A model generated the notes under the pieces. That model searched no databases and had not been told where the DNA came from. It saw only the letters and a list, made by a program, of their open reading frames with translations. From positions 1 to 17,209 of the forward strand of contig JANLTU010000143.1 in NCBI GenBank assembly GCA_031363085.1: a stretch of DNA of 17,209 nucleotides, written 5' to 3'. The stretch is from UBA6921 sp031363085 (GTDB lineage: Bacteria > Pseudomonadota > Gammaproteobacteria > SG8-11). Shown here piece after piece: positions 7,404-14,012 of the stretch. A program made the translations under genes and the position numbers. The number at the start of each line of letters is the position of its first letter. Position 1 is the first letter of the stretch.

Positions 7404-7436
7404 CAATGACAAGAGTGAAGGAAAATCAGATGAATT
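7404..7436 (+). repeat. 33-bp direct repeat, left copy (truncated duplicate of an SDR gene start)
   Basis: The 33 bases here are identical to 8063-8095. They contain the ribosome binding site AAGGA and the ATG (7430-7432) of the SDR gene, but in this copy the frame reads ATG AAT TAA and stops after two codons. Identity ends sharply at both edges. It is best read as a duplicated translation-start region left by an insertion or recombination. Confidence 0.9.
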
Positions 7437-7539
7437 AAAAACGGCTAAATGCACCTTTGTACTGCAGCTCTTTAAAAGTAAAAACTTGGCGCTTGCCCCT
7501 GTGCCATGCCACGAAATAACCTTATGAGGAAAATAATCC

Positions 7540-7956
7540 ATGGATAACGTACAACTGAACTGGTGGGCCATTTTATTAGCCACGCTAGTAAACATGATGA
7601 TGGGAGGCCTCTGGTATTCCGGCTTGCTTTTCGGAAAGCGCTGGATGGCGCTCGTGGGCTGGAGCAACGAAGAAGCGAAGGAGAAACAAGCACGGGGGGC
7701 CCGGTGGTATCCAATCGTCATCCCGGTTTCTTTCGTATTTGCATCGTGTCTGGCTGTACTGATCCACGGCCTCCACGTTAATTCTGTTCTCGGGGGATTG
7801 AAGCTGGGTCTGCTGGTAGGTTTGGGGCTAATGGCAGTGACAGGTGCCCCACGGAACGCGTTCGCTGGCAGGCCTCTCGGGTTGTACTTGATCAACCACG
7901 GGTATTGGGCCATATCGGCGGCGGTGCTCAGTGTGATTCTTGCAGTATGGCAATAG
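7540..7956 (+). CDS. DUF1761 small integral membrane protein
   Basis: This 138-residue protein has about four hydrophobic segments (roughly 8-30, 57-78, 86-103 and 118-137). The N-terminal pattern NWWAILLATLVNMMMGGLWY with GLLFGKRW, and the central GLLVGLGLMAVTGAPRNAFAGRP, split as GLLVGLGLMA and PRNAFAGRP, fit the DUF1761 family of unknown function. The start has a strong ribosome binding site (GAGGAAA). The gene sits between two copies of a 33-bp direct repeat. Without it, the VOC gene would be followed after 41 bp by the SDR gene, so it appears to be an inserted passenger. No function can be given beyond membrane location. Confidence 0.82.
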   Translation: MDNVQLNWWAILLATLVNMMMGGLWYSGLLFGKRWMALVGWSNEEAKEKQARGARWYPIVIPVSFVFASCLAVLIHGLHVNSVLGGLKLGLLVGLGLMAVTGAPRNAFAGRPLGLYLINHGYWAISAAVLSVILAVWQ

Positions 7957-8062
7957 TAATATCATAGGAATTTTGTGCACCATTACAAGAATTCGAGCAA
8001 GCACAACCATCGCCCTACCATGCATTCGGTCAGCGTGTTTGCAATGCTGCTCTCGCTAGAAG

Positions 8063-8095
8063 CAATGACAAGAGTGAAGGAAAATCAGATGAATT
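8063..8095 (+). repeat. 33-bp direct repeat, right copy (functional SDR gene start)
   Basis: This is the second copy of the repeat at 7404-7436. Here AAGGA (8077-8081) lies 7 nt before the ATG at 8089-8091, and the frame continues into the SDR. The two copies are 659 bp apart and bracket the DUF1761 gene. Confidence 0.9.
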
Positions 8096-8901
8096 CAAAA
8101 CATGCACGAATAGACAAAGAAAAATTCGGTCCCTGGGCGATTGTCACAGGTGCTTCATCCGGCATCGGTAAAGAGTTCGCCCGCCAGCTCGCAGCGAATG
8201 GGCTCAATCTGGTGCTGGTGGCGCGACGACTTCCGCTGCTGGAAGAAGTCGGGCGAAAACTTGCAAAGGAATATGGCATTCAGTACCGCGCAGTGCAAGT
8301 TGACCTGGCTGAGGAGGGCATCCTGAAAGACATTGATGCTGCAACAAGTGACCTTGACGTAGGCCTGCTAATTTCTAATGCAGGAACAGGAAAGGTCGGC
8401 AAATTTTTATCCTTTGAGGAAGAAGAACAGCAGCGGTTTGTGCGGCTAAACGCCCTATCCCATATGAGTCTGACGCATTACTTCGGCCGACGGCTGGCAA
8501 AACGGAGAAAAGGCGGCGTGCTGTTGACGGGAGCGATGGGAGCGACTGATGGTGTCCCTTTCATGGCAAGCATGGCGGGCAGCAAGGCTCTTCTGTTAAG
8601 TCTAGGAAAAAGCCTTCACTACGAGTTCAAAGAATGGGGACTGAACATCATCGTATTAATAACCACCCCTACGGATACGCCCATCGTCCCTTTACTGGGT
8701 TTCGATAAAGATACGATGCCGATGAAACCGATCTCAACCACCCAATGCGTCGCCGAAGCGCTGTTAGCACTGAGCGCCAATCGTGTCAGCGTGATGCCGG
8801 GGCTTAAATTCCGTATTGCGAACGTATTAATTCCCGAATCCATTTCAAGAAAAATCACCGGGGATTTAATGAAAAAGAACAATGGGATTGTTTGGGGATG
8901 A
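8089..8901 (+). CDS. SDR-fold protein of the DltE-like group, catalytic Ser and Tyr absent
   Basis: This 270-residue Rossmann-fold protein has the cofactor motif TGASSGIG (20-27), VARR after strand 2 (suggesting NADP preference) and SNAGTG. In the active-site region, GAMGATDGVPFMASMAGSKA aligns with the family pattern in which Ser precedes Tyr-x-x-x-Lys. Here the Ser position is Ala149 and the Tyr position is Met162, while Lys166 remains. Normal SDR oxidoreductase chemistry is therefore doubtful, and the protein may be a cofactor-binding pseudoenzyme. I chose the ATG at 8089 because of its AAGGA site and because the conserved start KFGPWAIVTG follows shortly. A GTG at 7975 would add 38 residues of non-SDR sequence. 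Base composition from here back to about 6880 appears more AT-rich than downstream. Confidence 0.88.
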   Translation: MNSKHARIDKEKFGPWAIVTGASSGIGKEFARQLAANGLNLVLVARRLPLLEEVGRKLAKEYGIQYRAVQVDLAEEGILKDIDAATSDLDVGLLISNAGTGKVGKFLSFEEEEQQRFVRLNALSHMSLTHYFGRRLAKRRKGGVLLTGAMGATDGVPFMASMAGSKALLLSLGKSLHYEFKEWGLNIIVLITTPTDTPIVPLLGFDKDTMPMKPISTTQCVAEALLALSANRVSVMPGLKFRIANVLIPESISRKITGDLMKKNNGIVWG

Positions 8902-8924
8902 TCGAGTTGCTTTCGGTGCTCGAT
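8901..8924 (+). other. Hairpin at the SDR stop codon
   Basis: ATCGAG (8901-8906) and CTCGAT (8919-8924) form a 6-bp stem with a 12-nt loop directly after the SDR stop. There is no T-run, so it is more likely an RNA-processing or stability element than a terminator, if it functions at all. Confidence 0.25.
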
Positions 8925-8956
8925 ACCAATGATCGACAACAGCGGAGAAAATTGAA

Positions 8957-9436
8957 ATGGGAAATAACTTAGGTACCACAACGAAGGCTAAGACGATCAG
9001 TTACTGGGTGGTGACCGGGCTCGTGGCTCTGGTGTTCGCCGGGTCAGGTCTTGCCAATCTCGTGCCTGTGCGGCACATCGCCGAAGCGATGGCCCATCTT
9101 GGCTATCCGGTGTACTTCCTCACCATTTTGGGCACGTGGAAAGTTCTAGGTGCGGTGGCCATTATCGTTCCCGGTTTTCCGCGCCTCAAAGAGTGGGCCT
9201 ACGCCGGGATGATGTTCGACGTCACCGGCGCCGCTGCCTCCCGTGCCGCGTTGGGGGATGGTGTAGGCATGGTGCTCGCGCCGCTCTTCATTGCCGGTCT
9301 GGTGTTCGCTTCGTGGGCGCTGCGTCCGGAAGGGCGTGTACTAAAGTCGCCGCGCAAGGGGTGCTCGGATAGTTCTCAGATGTCATCGCGGTGCCGCGAG
9401 GACTTTGGAACGTCGAGCGCAAAACCAAGCGCTTAA
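8957..9436 (+). CDS. DoxX-like family membrane protein
   Basis: This 159-residue protein has four predicted membrane segments (about 14-34, 52-71, 79-98 and 104-121). The patterns VFAGSGLANLVPV, LGTWKVLGAVAIIVPGFPRLKEWAY (segments KVLGAVAII and PRLKEWAYAG) and FASWALRP are typical of DoxX-like proteins, small membrane proteins sometimes linked to redox and thiol stress. GGAG about 8 nt before the ATG is a good ribosome binding site. The last 29 or so residues (KGCSDSSQMSSRCRE and on) are polar and unlike the family, which normally ends soon after the fourth segment. A frame change near 9340 may have replaced the native end. The gene lies 55 bp after the SDR and 54 bp before the MBL gene, so it is probably in the same transcript. 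Confidence 0.8.
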   Translation: MGNNLGTTTKAKTISYWVVTGLVALVFAGSGLANLVPVRHIAEAMAHLGYPVYFLTILGTWKVLGAVAIIVPGFPRLKEWAYAGMMFDVTGAAASRAALGDGVGMVLAPLFIAGLVFASWALRPEGRVLKSPRKGCSDSSQMSSRCREDFGTSSAKPSA

Positions 9437-9490
9437 AGAATTGGATACGCTCGCTGTCAGAGGCACGGTTGACGCAATCTGGGGACGATC

Positions 9491-10471
9491 ATGAAGGATA
9501 AAGATAAGCTTGGACCGTGGACCATCGTGACTGCGTTAGCAGTGGCGATTGCGGTGTCGGCAGTGACGGGCTGCACCACCATCAAGCGCAGCGCCATCAA
9601 GAGCGACTTCGCGCACGGCTTCGCCGCGCTGCTCCCCATGCAACACTCGGAGCTGACCAAGGTCGCGGACGACCTCTACAGCTACCGATGGGAGGGCTAC
9701 CGCACCGCATTCATCACGACGCCGGAGGGCGTGATCGTTTTCGATCCGATCAACGAGGCGGCAGCGGCTGAACTTGCCCAGCACATTCTTCGCGTCGCCC
9801 CGAATCCGGTGATCCGCTACGTGATCTACAGCCACCACCACGAAGATCACGCGGCCGGTGCGAGCGCGTTTCCTGGAACGCCGATCATCGTCGCCCACGC
9901 GAATGCGGCCCGCGACATCGCCGCGTGGCCGCACCGCGCGGTGGTTCCACCGACTGAGACTTTCGATGCTGCCTCGAAGGAGATCACGCTCGGCGGCGTG
10001 ACCATCAAGCTGGTTCACATTCCGGGAGCGCATACCGACGGCATGATCGTTGCCCTCATTCCGCACCGCAAAGCGTTGGTCGTCGTCGACTTCGTCTTCG
10101 TGAGGATGATGGTGCCCTTCGGCGCGCCCTACACCTCGTTTCACGGTGCAAAACTCGCGCTCGCGGAACTGCAACGTCTCGACTTCGACGTGCTCATCCC
10201 GGGACACGGAGACATTGGCAAAAAGCAGGACGTCGCGGACTATCTGGGGTTGCTCAACGACATGGAAACCGCGCTTCGTGAGCAGGCCACGCAACGCGGC
10301 TTCGCGACCCTGCACGACGTTCGACTCTTCCGCGACGACAACATGCTCAATATGGTCTTCGGCGCGCAAGACGCGCTCGAACCGAAATACGGCGCGTGGC
10401 GGGGCTACCAGGAGATGGCCTTGCCTGGGTTTCAGTGGGTGCTGTTCCACGGCATTTACATGAGTGAATGA
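9491..10471 (+). CDS. Metallo-beta-lactamase-fold hydrolase, predicted lipoprotein
   Basis: This 326-residue MBL-fold protein keeps its metal ligands: the HxHxDH motif at His115, His117, Asp119 and His120, plus His181 (GAHTDG), Asp200 (VVVDFV) and His239 (IPGHGD). The set fits a dinuclear zinc hydrolase. The N-terminus is a lipoprotein signal with lipobox VTGC (Cys28), so it is probably membrane-anchored on the periplasmic side. Its first residues, DKDKLGPWTIVT, closely resemble the start of the upstream SDR (DKEKFGPWAIVT), which suggests a chimeric signal peptide. The closest general type is the broad family of MBL-fold hydrolases that includes quinoprotein-relay-like proteins; substrate unknown. 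The ATG has GGGGA 6 nt upstream. A strong ribosome binding site and a 24-bp gap link it to the next gene. Confidence 0.9.
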   Translation: MKDKDKLGPWTIVTALAVAIAVSAVTGCTTIKRSAIKSDFAHGFAALLPMQHSELTKVADDLYSYRWEGYRTAFITTPEGVIVFDPINEAAAAELAQHILRVAPNPVIRYVIYSHHHEDHAAGASAFPGTPIIVAHANAARDIAAWPHRAVVPPTETFDAASKEITLGGVTIKLVHIPGAHTDGMIVALIPHRKALVVVDFVFVRMMVPFGAPYTSFHGAKLALAELQRLDFDVLIPGHGDIGKKQDVADYLGLLNDMETALREQATQRGFATLHDVRLFRDDNMLNMVFGAQDALEPKYGAWRGYQEMALPGFQWVLFHGIYMSE

Positions 10472-10495
10472 GCGCAATTATCGGAAGGAGTACAT

Positions 10496-11524
10496 ATGAG
10501 TAACCCTCAGCTACTGCGAGTTCTGGTCACCGGTGCCAGCGGTTTTCTCGGCGGCAATATTCTGCGCGCCTTGCGGAAAAATCCGCATATCCACCCAATT
10601 GCTGCCTGCCGCGACCCCAACAAAATCAGCTCTTGGTTCAAGGGTGAAATCCGCGCGGGTGATTTGACCGACCCTGGCTATCGGCACGATCTCTCCAAAG
10701 GCGTCGATGTGATCTGTCACGCCGGGGGTTGGGCGTCGATGTGGAGTCACCACGCAATCGAACGCACGCATTTCTTCGAGCCGACCTGCGATCTGATCGA
10801 ATGGGCGATCCGCAACGGTGTGCGGCGTTTCATCATGGCCAACACCGTCGCAATTGCCGCCAAGGTGAAAGATGGCCAACCCATCGATGATTTCGCGCCG
10901 ACACAACACACCGGTTACTGGCCGCATCTCGACCGCCTCATTGATGTCAACGACACCATGCGCGCCAACAGCACGCGTGGCATGGGGATGGTGAATCTGC
11001 GGCTTGGTGCGTTCATCGGTGCCGGCAACCGTATCGGAATCGTGCCGGCGCTGACGCCGCGCTTGCGCACCTATCTCGTGCCCTGGTTGGCGGGCGGACG
11101 CGCGCGTCAACCGCTGGTGGCGGACACCGACCTAGGGCAGGGCTTTGCGCGCGCCTGTATCGCTGAGGGTCTCGACAATTACGAGTCGTTCAATATCTGC
11201 GGCGCGGAATTCCCGACGCTGCGCGAGGTGGTGAGCTTCATCGCCGCCGAGACCGGCTTTCCCAAACCGCTATACAGCGTTCCGTATCCGGCCGGTTACG
11301 CCTTCGGCTGGCTGATGGAGATGCTCTCTCCGCTGTTGCCGGGTCACCCGTTTCTCACCCGCTCGATTGTGCACTTATGCGAGGACTGGGTTTGTCCGAG
11401 CGATTATGCCAAACGCAAGCTGGGTTACGTTCCCGAGAAAGACTGGCGTACCACGATCCGTGAACATCTTGCCGACCTGAAAGTGCAGGGCTATCCCTGG
11501 CCACGCTTGAGCCAGGTGCTTTGA
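10496..11524 (+). CDS. NAD-dependent epimerase/dehydratase-like extended SDR lacking YxxxK
   Basis: This 342-residue extended-SDR protein has the N-terminal Rossmann motif TGASGFLGG (12-20) and the conserved GDLTDP after strand 3. In the catalytic region, MANTVAIAA stands where the family has a Ser/Thr, and the expected Tyr-x-x-x-Lys is not found. The only nearby Tyr (Tyr141, in TGYWPHLDRLID) is followed four residues later by Leu145. Substrate-side features such as LRLGAFIGAG and FNICGAEFPTLREVVSFI are otherwise normal for epimerase, dehydratase or 3-beta-HSD-like enzymes. It may bind NAD(P) without standard catalysis, or use another mechanism. The start has a strong GGAAGGAG site. It is the last gene before the second tetR promoter. 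Confidence 0.88.
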   Translation: MSNPQLLRVLVTGASGFLGGNILRALRKNPHIHPIAACRDPNKISSWFKGEIRAGDLTDPGYRHDLSKGVDVICHAGGWASMWSHHAIERTHFFEPTCDLIEWAIRNGVRRFIMANTVAIAAKVKDGQPIDDFAPTQHTGYWPHLDRLIDVNDTMRANSTRGMGMVNLRLGAFIGAGNRIGIVPALTPRLRTYLVPWLAGGRARQPLVADTDLGQGFARACIAEGLDNYESFNICGAEFPTLREVVSFIAAETGFPKPLYSVPYPAGYAFGWLMEMLSPLLPGHPFLTRSIVHLCEDWVCPSDYAKRKLGYVPEKDWRTTIREHLADLKVQGYPWPRLSQVL

Positions 11525-11553
11525 TGGCGGTACAGTCGTCGGAAAAAACTAGA

Positions 11554-11581
11554 TTGACGGGCGTGTATTTTTGAGTATGAT
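11554..11581 (+). promoter_or_regulatory. Predicted sigma-70 promoter of the second tetR gene
   Basis: A -35 box TTGACG (11554-11559), a 16-bp spacer and a -10 box TATGAT (11576-11581) give a predicted start near 11588. That start lies inside the operator at 11584-11603, with a leader of about 27 nt. The layout repeats that of the first tetR gene. Confidence 0.6.
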
Positions 11582-11583
11582 TA

Positions 11584-11603
11584 AAAGTCGGTTAACTAAC
11601 TAA
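11584..11603. promoter_or_regulatory. Operator-like site at the second tetR gene
   Basis: The site AAAGTCGGTTAACTAACTAA shares the core TTAACTAACTA with the site upstream of the exporter (15 of 20 positions by hand count), and the related TTGACTAACTA with the first tetR operator read on the minus strand. Its left half-site is degenerate. It overlaps the predicted transcription start, as expected for autoregulation or cross-regulation by the paralogous TetR proteins. Confidence 0.55.
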
Positions 11604-11614
11604 ATTTCAGAACT

Positions 11615-12190
11615 GTGAAAAAATCGAAAATCGACAAACGTGCACACCTTATCGAAGCCACGAATAAGTTGGTTCAGCAGCAGGGCTTTAATCCGACCAC
11701 GCTCGCAGACATCTCCGAAGAGTCCAAGGTGCCGTTAGGCAATATGTATTACTACTTCAAAACCAAGGAAGAGCTCGGGCATGCCCTCATTGAGTACCGC
11801 ACGGATTGTTATCGGAATCAACTCAGCGAGTGGGACAAGCTACCCGAACCGCGCGAGCGGATATTGGCTCCGATCAAAGCAGTGGCCAGCAGGCGTGAAA
11901 TGGTCGCCCAAAGCGGTTGCCCCATGGGCAGTCTCTGTCAAGAACTGCACAAGGACGGCGGGCCGTTGGCAGACAAATCTGCGGCCATGTTTGCGGTGAT
12001 GCTTGAGTGGCTCGAAACGCAGTTTCGTTTACTGGGGCAAGGGAGGAAGTCTGCCGATCACGCGTTGCATCTTGTTTCGGCGCTGCAAGGCGCGAGCTTA
12101 CTGACGAACGCTTTTAATGACCCCACGTTGATGTTGAGAGAAACCGCACGTCTCACGGAATGGGTCAACGCATTAAGCGCCGATGCATGA
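11615..12190 (+). CDS. TetR-family transcriptional repressor 2, paralogue of TetR1
   Basis: This 191-residue protein matches the TetR encoded at 6320-6883 at about 141 of 187 positions (near 75%, hand count) and has the same domain plan. The helix-turn-helix domain includes TTLADISEESKVPLGNMYYY, and the ligand domain contains GCPMGSLCQEL. The recognition-helix residues KVPLGN-YYYFKTK are nearly unchanged, so both repressors should read the same operator. Divergence is concentrated in the middle and C-terminal effector region (for example LAPIKAVASRRE versus LAAITSVADNRE). The start is GTG; no Shine-Dalgarno sequence is visible, as in TetR1, so it is probably made at a low level. It leads a second transcript with the FabG-like SDR and NmrA-like genes. 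Confidence 0.92.
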   Translation: MKKSKIDKRAHLIEATNKLVQQQGFNPTTLADISEESKVPLGNMYYYFKTKEELGHALIEYRTDCYRNQLSEWDKLPEPRERILAPIKAVASRREMVAQSGCPMGSLCQELHKDGGPLADKSAAMFAVMLEWLETQFRLLGQGRKSADHALHLVSALQGASLLTNAFNDPTLMLRETARLTEWVNALSADA

Positions 12191-12196
12191 CGCGAC

Positions 12197-12217
12197 CCCC
12201 TGTAGATTACGTAGGGG
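12197..12217 (+). other. Small hairpin after the second tetR gene
   Basis: CCCCT (12197-12201) and AGGGG (12213-12217) can pair, with two G-U wobbles extending the stem, a few bases after the tetR stop. No T-run follows. It might attenuate or separate expression of the regulator from the SDR downstream, but the evidence is weak. Confidence 0.25.
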
Positions 12218-12275
12218 AACAGGTAATGACCAATCCACTTAACCGCACCTTTTTAACAAATAAGGACTCTGAAAT

Positions 12276-13022
12276 ATGAACAAACCTCTACATGGCAAAG
12301 TCGCGCTCGTCACCGGCGGCAGCCGCGGTATCGGTGCCGCCATTGCTGAGCGGCTCGCCGCCGACGGTGCTGACGTCGCCATCACTTACGTCCAATCGCA
12401 CGAGGCGGCGCAACGCGTTGTCGCCACCATCAATGAGAAGGGCGTACGCGGCGAAGCGTTCCAGTTCGACGCCGCCGATGCCAAGGCTGTTGCCGCCGTG
12501 GTGCCGCAGGTTGTCGAGCGCTTCGGTCGACTCGACATCCTGGTGAACAATGCCGCCATTTTCTTCGCTAGTCTGCTGGAGAACAGCAGCGACGAGGAGT
12601 TCGAACGCATGGTCAATGTCAACGTTCGCACTGCATTCTTCATGGGGCGCGCCGCTGCGCGCGTGATGGGTCCGGGCAGCCGCATCATCAATATCGGCGC
12701 CACCAGTGTCAATCACGTACCGTCTCCCGGGATCAGCCTCATCGTGATGACGAAATCCGCCGTCGCGGGTTTGACTCGTGCTTGGGCGCGAGAACTCGCG
12801 TCGCGGCAGGTCACGGTCAATTGCGTGCACCCTGGCCCGACTGAAACGGACGCACTCCTCGGCGCCGATCCGAAATTTCTTGAGGAACTGCGGCAGATGA
12901 TGCCGGTGGGCCGCGTGGGCCAGCCATCGGAGATCGCCGACGTGGTAGCGCTGCTGGCAGCACCCACTTCAGGTTTCATCACCGGCACGACCATCAATGT
13001 GGATGGCGGCTTTTCAATTTAA
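12276..13022 (+). CDS. FabG-like SDR-fold protein with Tyr replaced by Ile
   Basis: This 248-residue classical-SDR-fold protein has TGGSRGIG (13-20), VNNAA (90-94) and a normal C-terminus (SGFITGTTINVDGGF). It resembles 3-oxoacyl-ACP reductase-type enzymes throughout. In the active site, the stretch INIGATSVNHVPSPGISLIV, then MTKSA, aligns with the family pattern INIGS then Y-x-M-T-K. The Ser position is Ala142 (with Thr143 and Ser144 next to it) and the Tyr position is Ile156, while Lys160 remains. Standard SDR proton transfer should be abolished or strongly reduced. The start has AAGGA about 9 nt upstream. It is followed after 23 bp by the NmrA-like gene, so the two are probably co-transcribed from the tetR2 promoter. 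Confidence 0.9.
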   Translation: MNKPLHGKVALVTGGSRGIGAAIAERLAADGADVAITYVQSHEAAQRVVATINEKGVRGEAFQFDAADAKAVAAVVPQVVERFGRLDILVNNAAIFFASLLENSSDEEFERMVNVNVRTAFFMGRAAARVMGPGSRIINIGATSVNHVPSPGISLIVMTKSAVAGLTRAWARELASRQVTVNCVHPGPTETDALLGADPKFLEELRQMMPVGRVGQPSEIADVVALLAAPTSGFITGTTINVDGGFSI

Positions 13023-13045
13023 TTTAACTGACTGGAGAATAGAAA

Positions 13046-13912
13046 ATGACAAGTACATTAATTTTAGTTACAGCGGCAACGGGAACAGTCGGCAGCGAAG
13101 TCGTCAAACAGCTCATCCAAGCAAATCAGAAGGTACGCGTGCTTGCACGTGATCCAGCGAAGGCAAAGATGAAATTCGGTACTGCTGTGGAAATAGTCAA
13201 GGGAGACCTAGAGGATCCGGCGTCGTTGCGTGCCGCCTTGAAGAATGTCGAAGCTGCATTCCTGGCCACGGCACCGAGCGAACGGATGGTCGAGCAGGAA
13301 AGCAACGTCATCGCAGCCGCTGAGACCGCCGGACTGCCGCGACTGGTCAAGCTTTCGAATATCTTGGCGGCTCCCGAAAGCCAGGCCCCATTAGCGCGGT
13401 TTCACTCACAGATCGAGTCCAGGCTTGCGAAAAGCGGCATACCCGCAACCATCCTGCGCCCGAGCTGGTTCATGTCGAACTTCCTCATGGACGCACAGAG
13501 CGTGAAGACGGGCCACCTCTATAGCGCCATGGAAAACGGCCGGATAGCTTTTACCCATCCCTTCGATGTAGCCGCCGTGGCCGTCGCCGCATTGCGCGAT
13601 CCTGTCCATTCCGGCCACAACTACAAACTCACGGGCCCGGAAGCGCTGACCTACGAGGAGGTGGCGGCCGCCTTCGCTCGTGCCCTTGGATATCCGGTCA
13701 AGTACGTACGGGTGGATGATGCGAATCTCCGCGCCTCCCTCGAAGCCGCTACCGTGCCTGAGTTCATTATTGACGAAATCCTCAAGATCGGCGCCATGAC
13801 CCGCCGGGGCGACCTTGAATTGGTCTCGAATGCAGTGCAGCAGGTGCTCGGTCGTCCACCCCACAGCATCGTGCAATGGATCGAGGCCAACCAGAACGCC
13901 TTTTCGAAATGA
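13046..13912 (+). CDS. NmrA-like NAD(P)-binding protein (atypical SDR)
   Basis: This 288-residue protein belongs to the NmrA/HSCARG-like atypical SDRs, which bind NAD(P)(H) and act either as redox sensors or as reductases (for example quinone-reductase-like members). The nucleotide motif reads VTAATGTVG (8-16), where the first Gly of GxxGxxG is Ala10. VRVLARDPAKA after strand 2 suggests NADP(H). The central LRPSWFMSNFL and the C-terminal LTGPEALTYEEVAAAFARAL, here split as TGPEALTYEEV, are characteristic of the group. TGGAG precedes the ATG at a good distance. Members of this group do not use the classical Tyr/Lys pair, so enzymatic activity cannot be judged from motifs. Confidence 0.9.
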   Translation: MTSTLILVTAATGTVGSEVVKQLIQANQKVRVLARDPAKAKMKFGTAVEIVKGDLEDPASLRAALKNVEAAFLATAPSERMVEQESNVIAAAETAGLPRLVKLSNILAAPESQAPLARFHSQIESRLAKSGIPATILRPSWFMSNFLMDAQSVKTGHLYSAMENGRIAFTHPFDVAAVAVAALRDPVHSGHNYKLTGPEALTYEEVAAAFARALGYPVKYVRVDDANLRASLEAATVPEFIIDEILKIGAMTRRGDLELVSNAVQQVLGRPPHSIVQWIEANQNAFSK

Positions 13913-13977
13913 CAACAATCTGGAAACAGAAAAACGGGAAGATTGAATTTACAGGCTCATATTTTTAACCTGAATAT

Positions 13978-13997
13978 TTAGTCATTTAACTAACTAC
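13978..13997. promoter_or_regulatory. Operator-like site upstream of the RND exporter
   Basis: TTAGTCATTTAACTAACTAC lies about 55 bp before the exporter ATG. It matches the first tetR operator (read on the minus strand) at 17 of 20 positions by hand count. A -35-like TTTACA lies at 13948-13953; the -10 box is poor (GAATAT at 13972-13977, 18-bp spacer). The match implies that the exporter belongs to the regulon of the two TetR proteins. Confidence 0.6.
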
Positions 13998-14012
13998 ATG
14001 GGGTTTAGATTC

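Noticed and set aside
6885..7913. Long minus-strand reading frame of 342 codons opposite the VOC and DUF1761 genes
   Set aside because: Its translation is low-complexity and unlike any family; the plus-strand genes have clear domains and ribosome binding sites.
7975..8088. GTG-initiated N-terminal extension of the first SDR
   Set aside because: No ribosome binding site, and the added 38 residues are unlike SDR sequence; the ATG at 8089 has AAGGA at good spacing.
9536..10477. Minus-strand reading frame of 313 codons opposite the MBL gene
   Set aside because: Rich in Arg, His and Val as expected of a shadow frame; the sense gene has a full set of metal ligands.
13023..13033. Operator-like TTTAACTGACT before the NmrA-like gene
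   Set aside because: It matches the core at 10 of 11 positions, but the left half-site is missing, there is no promoter beside it, and it overlaps the ribosome binding region.
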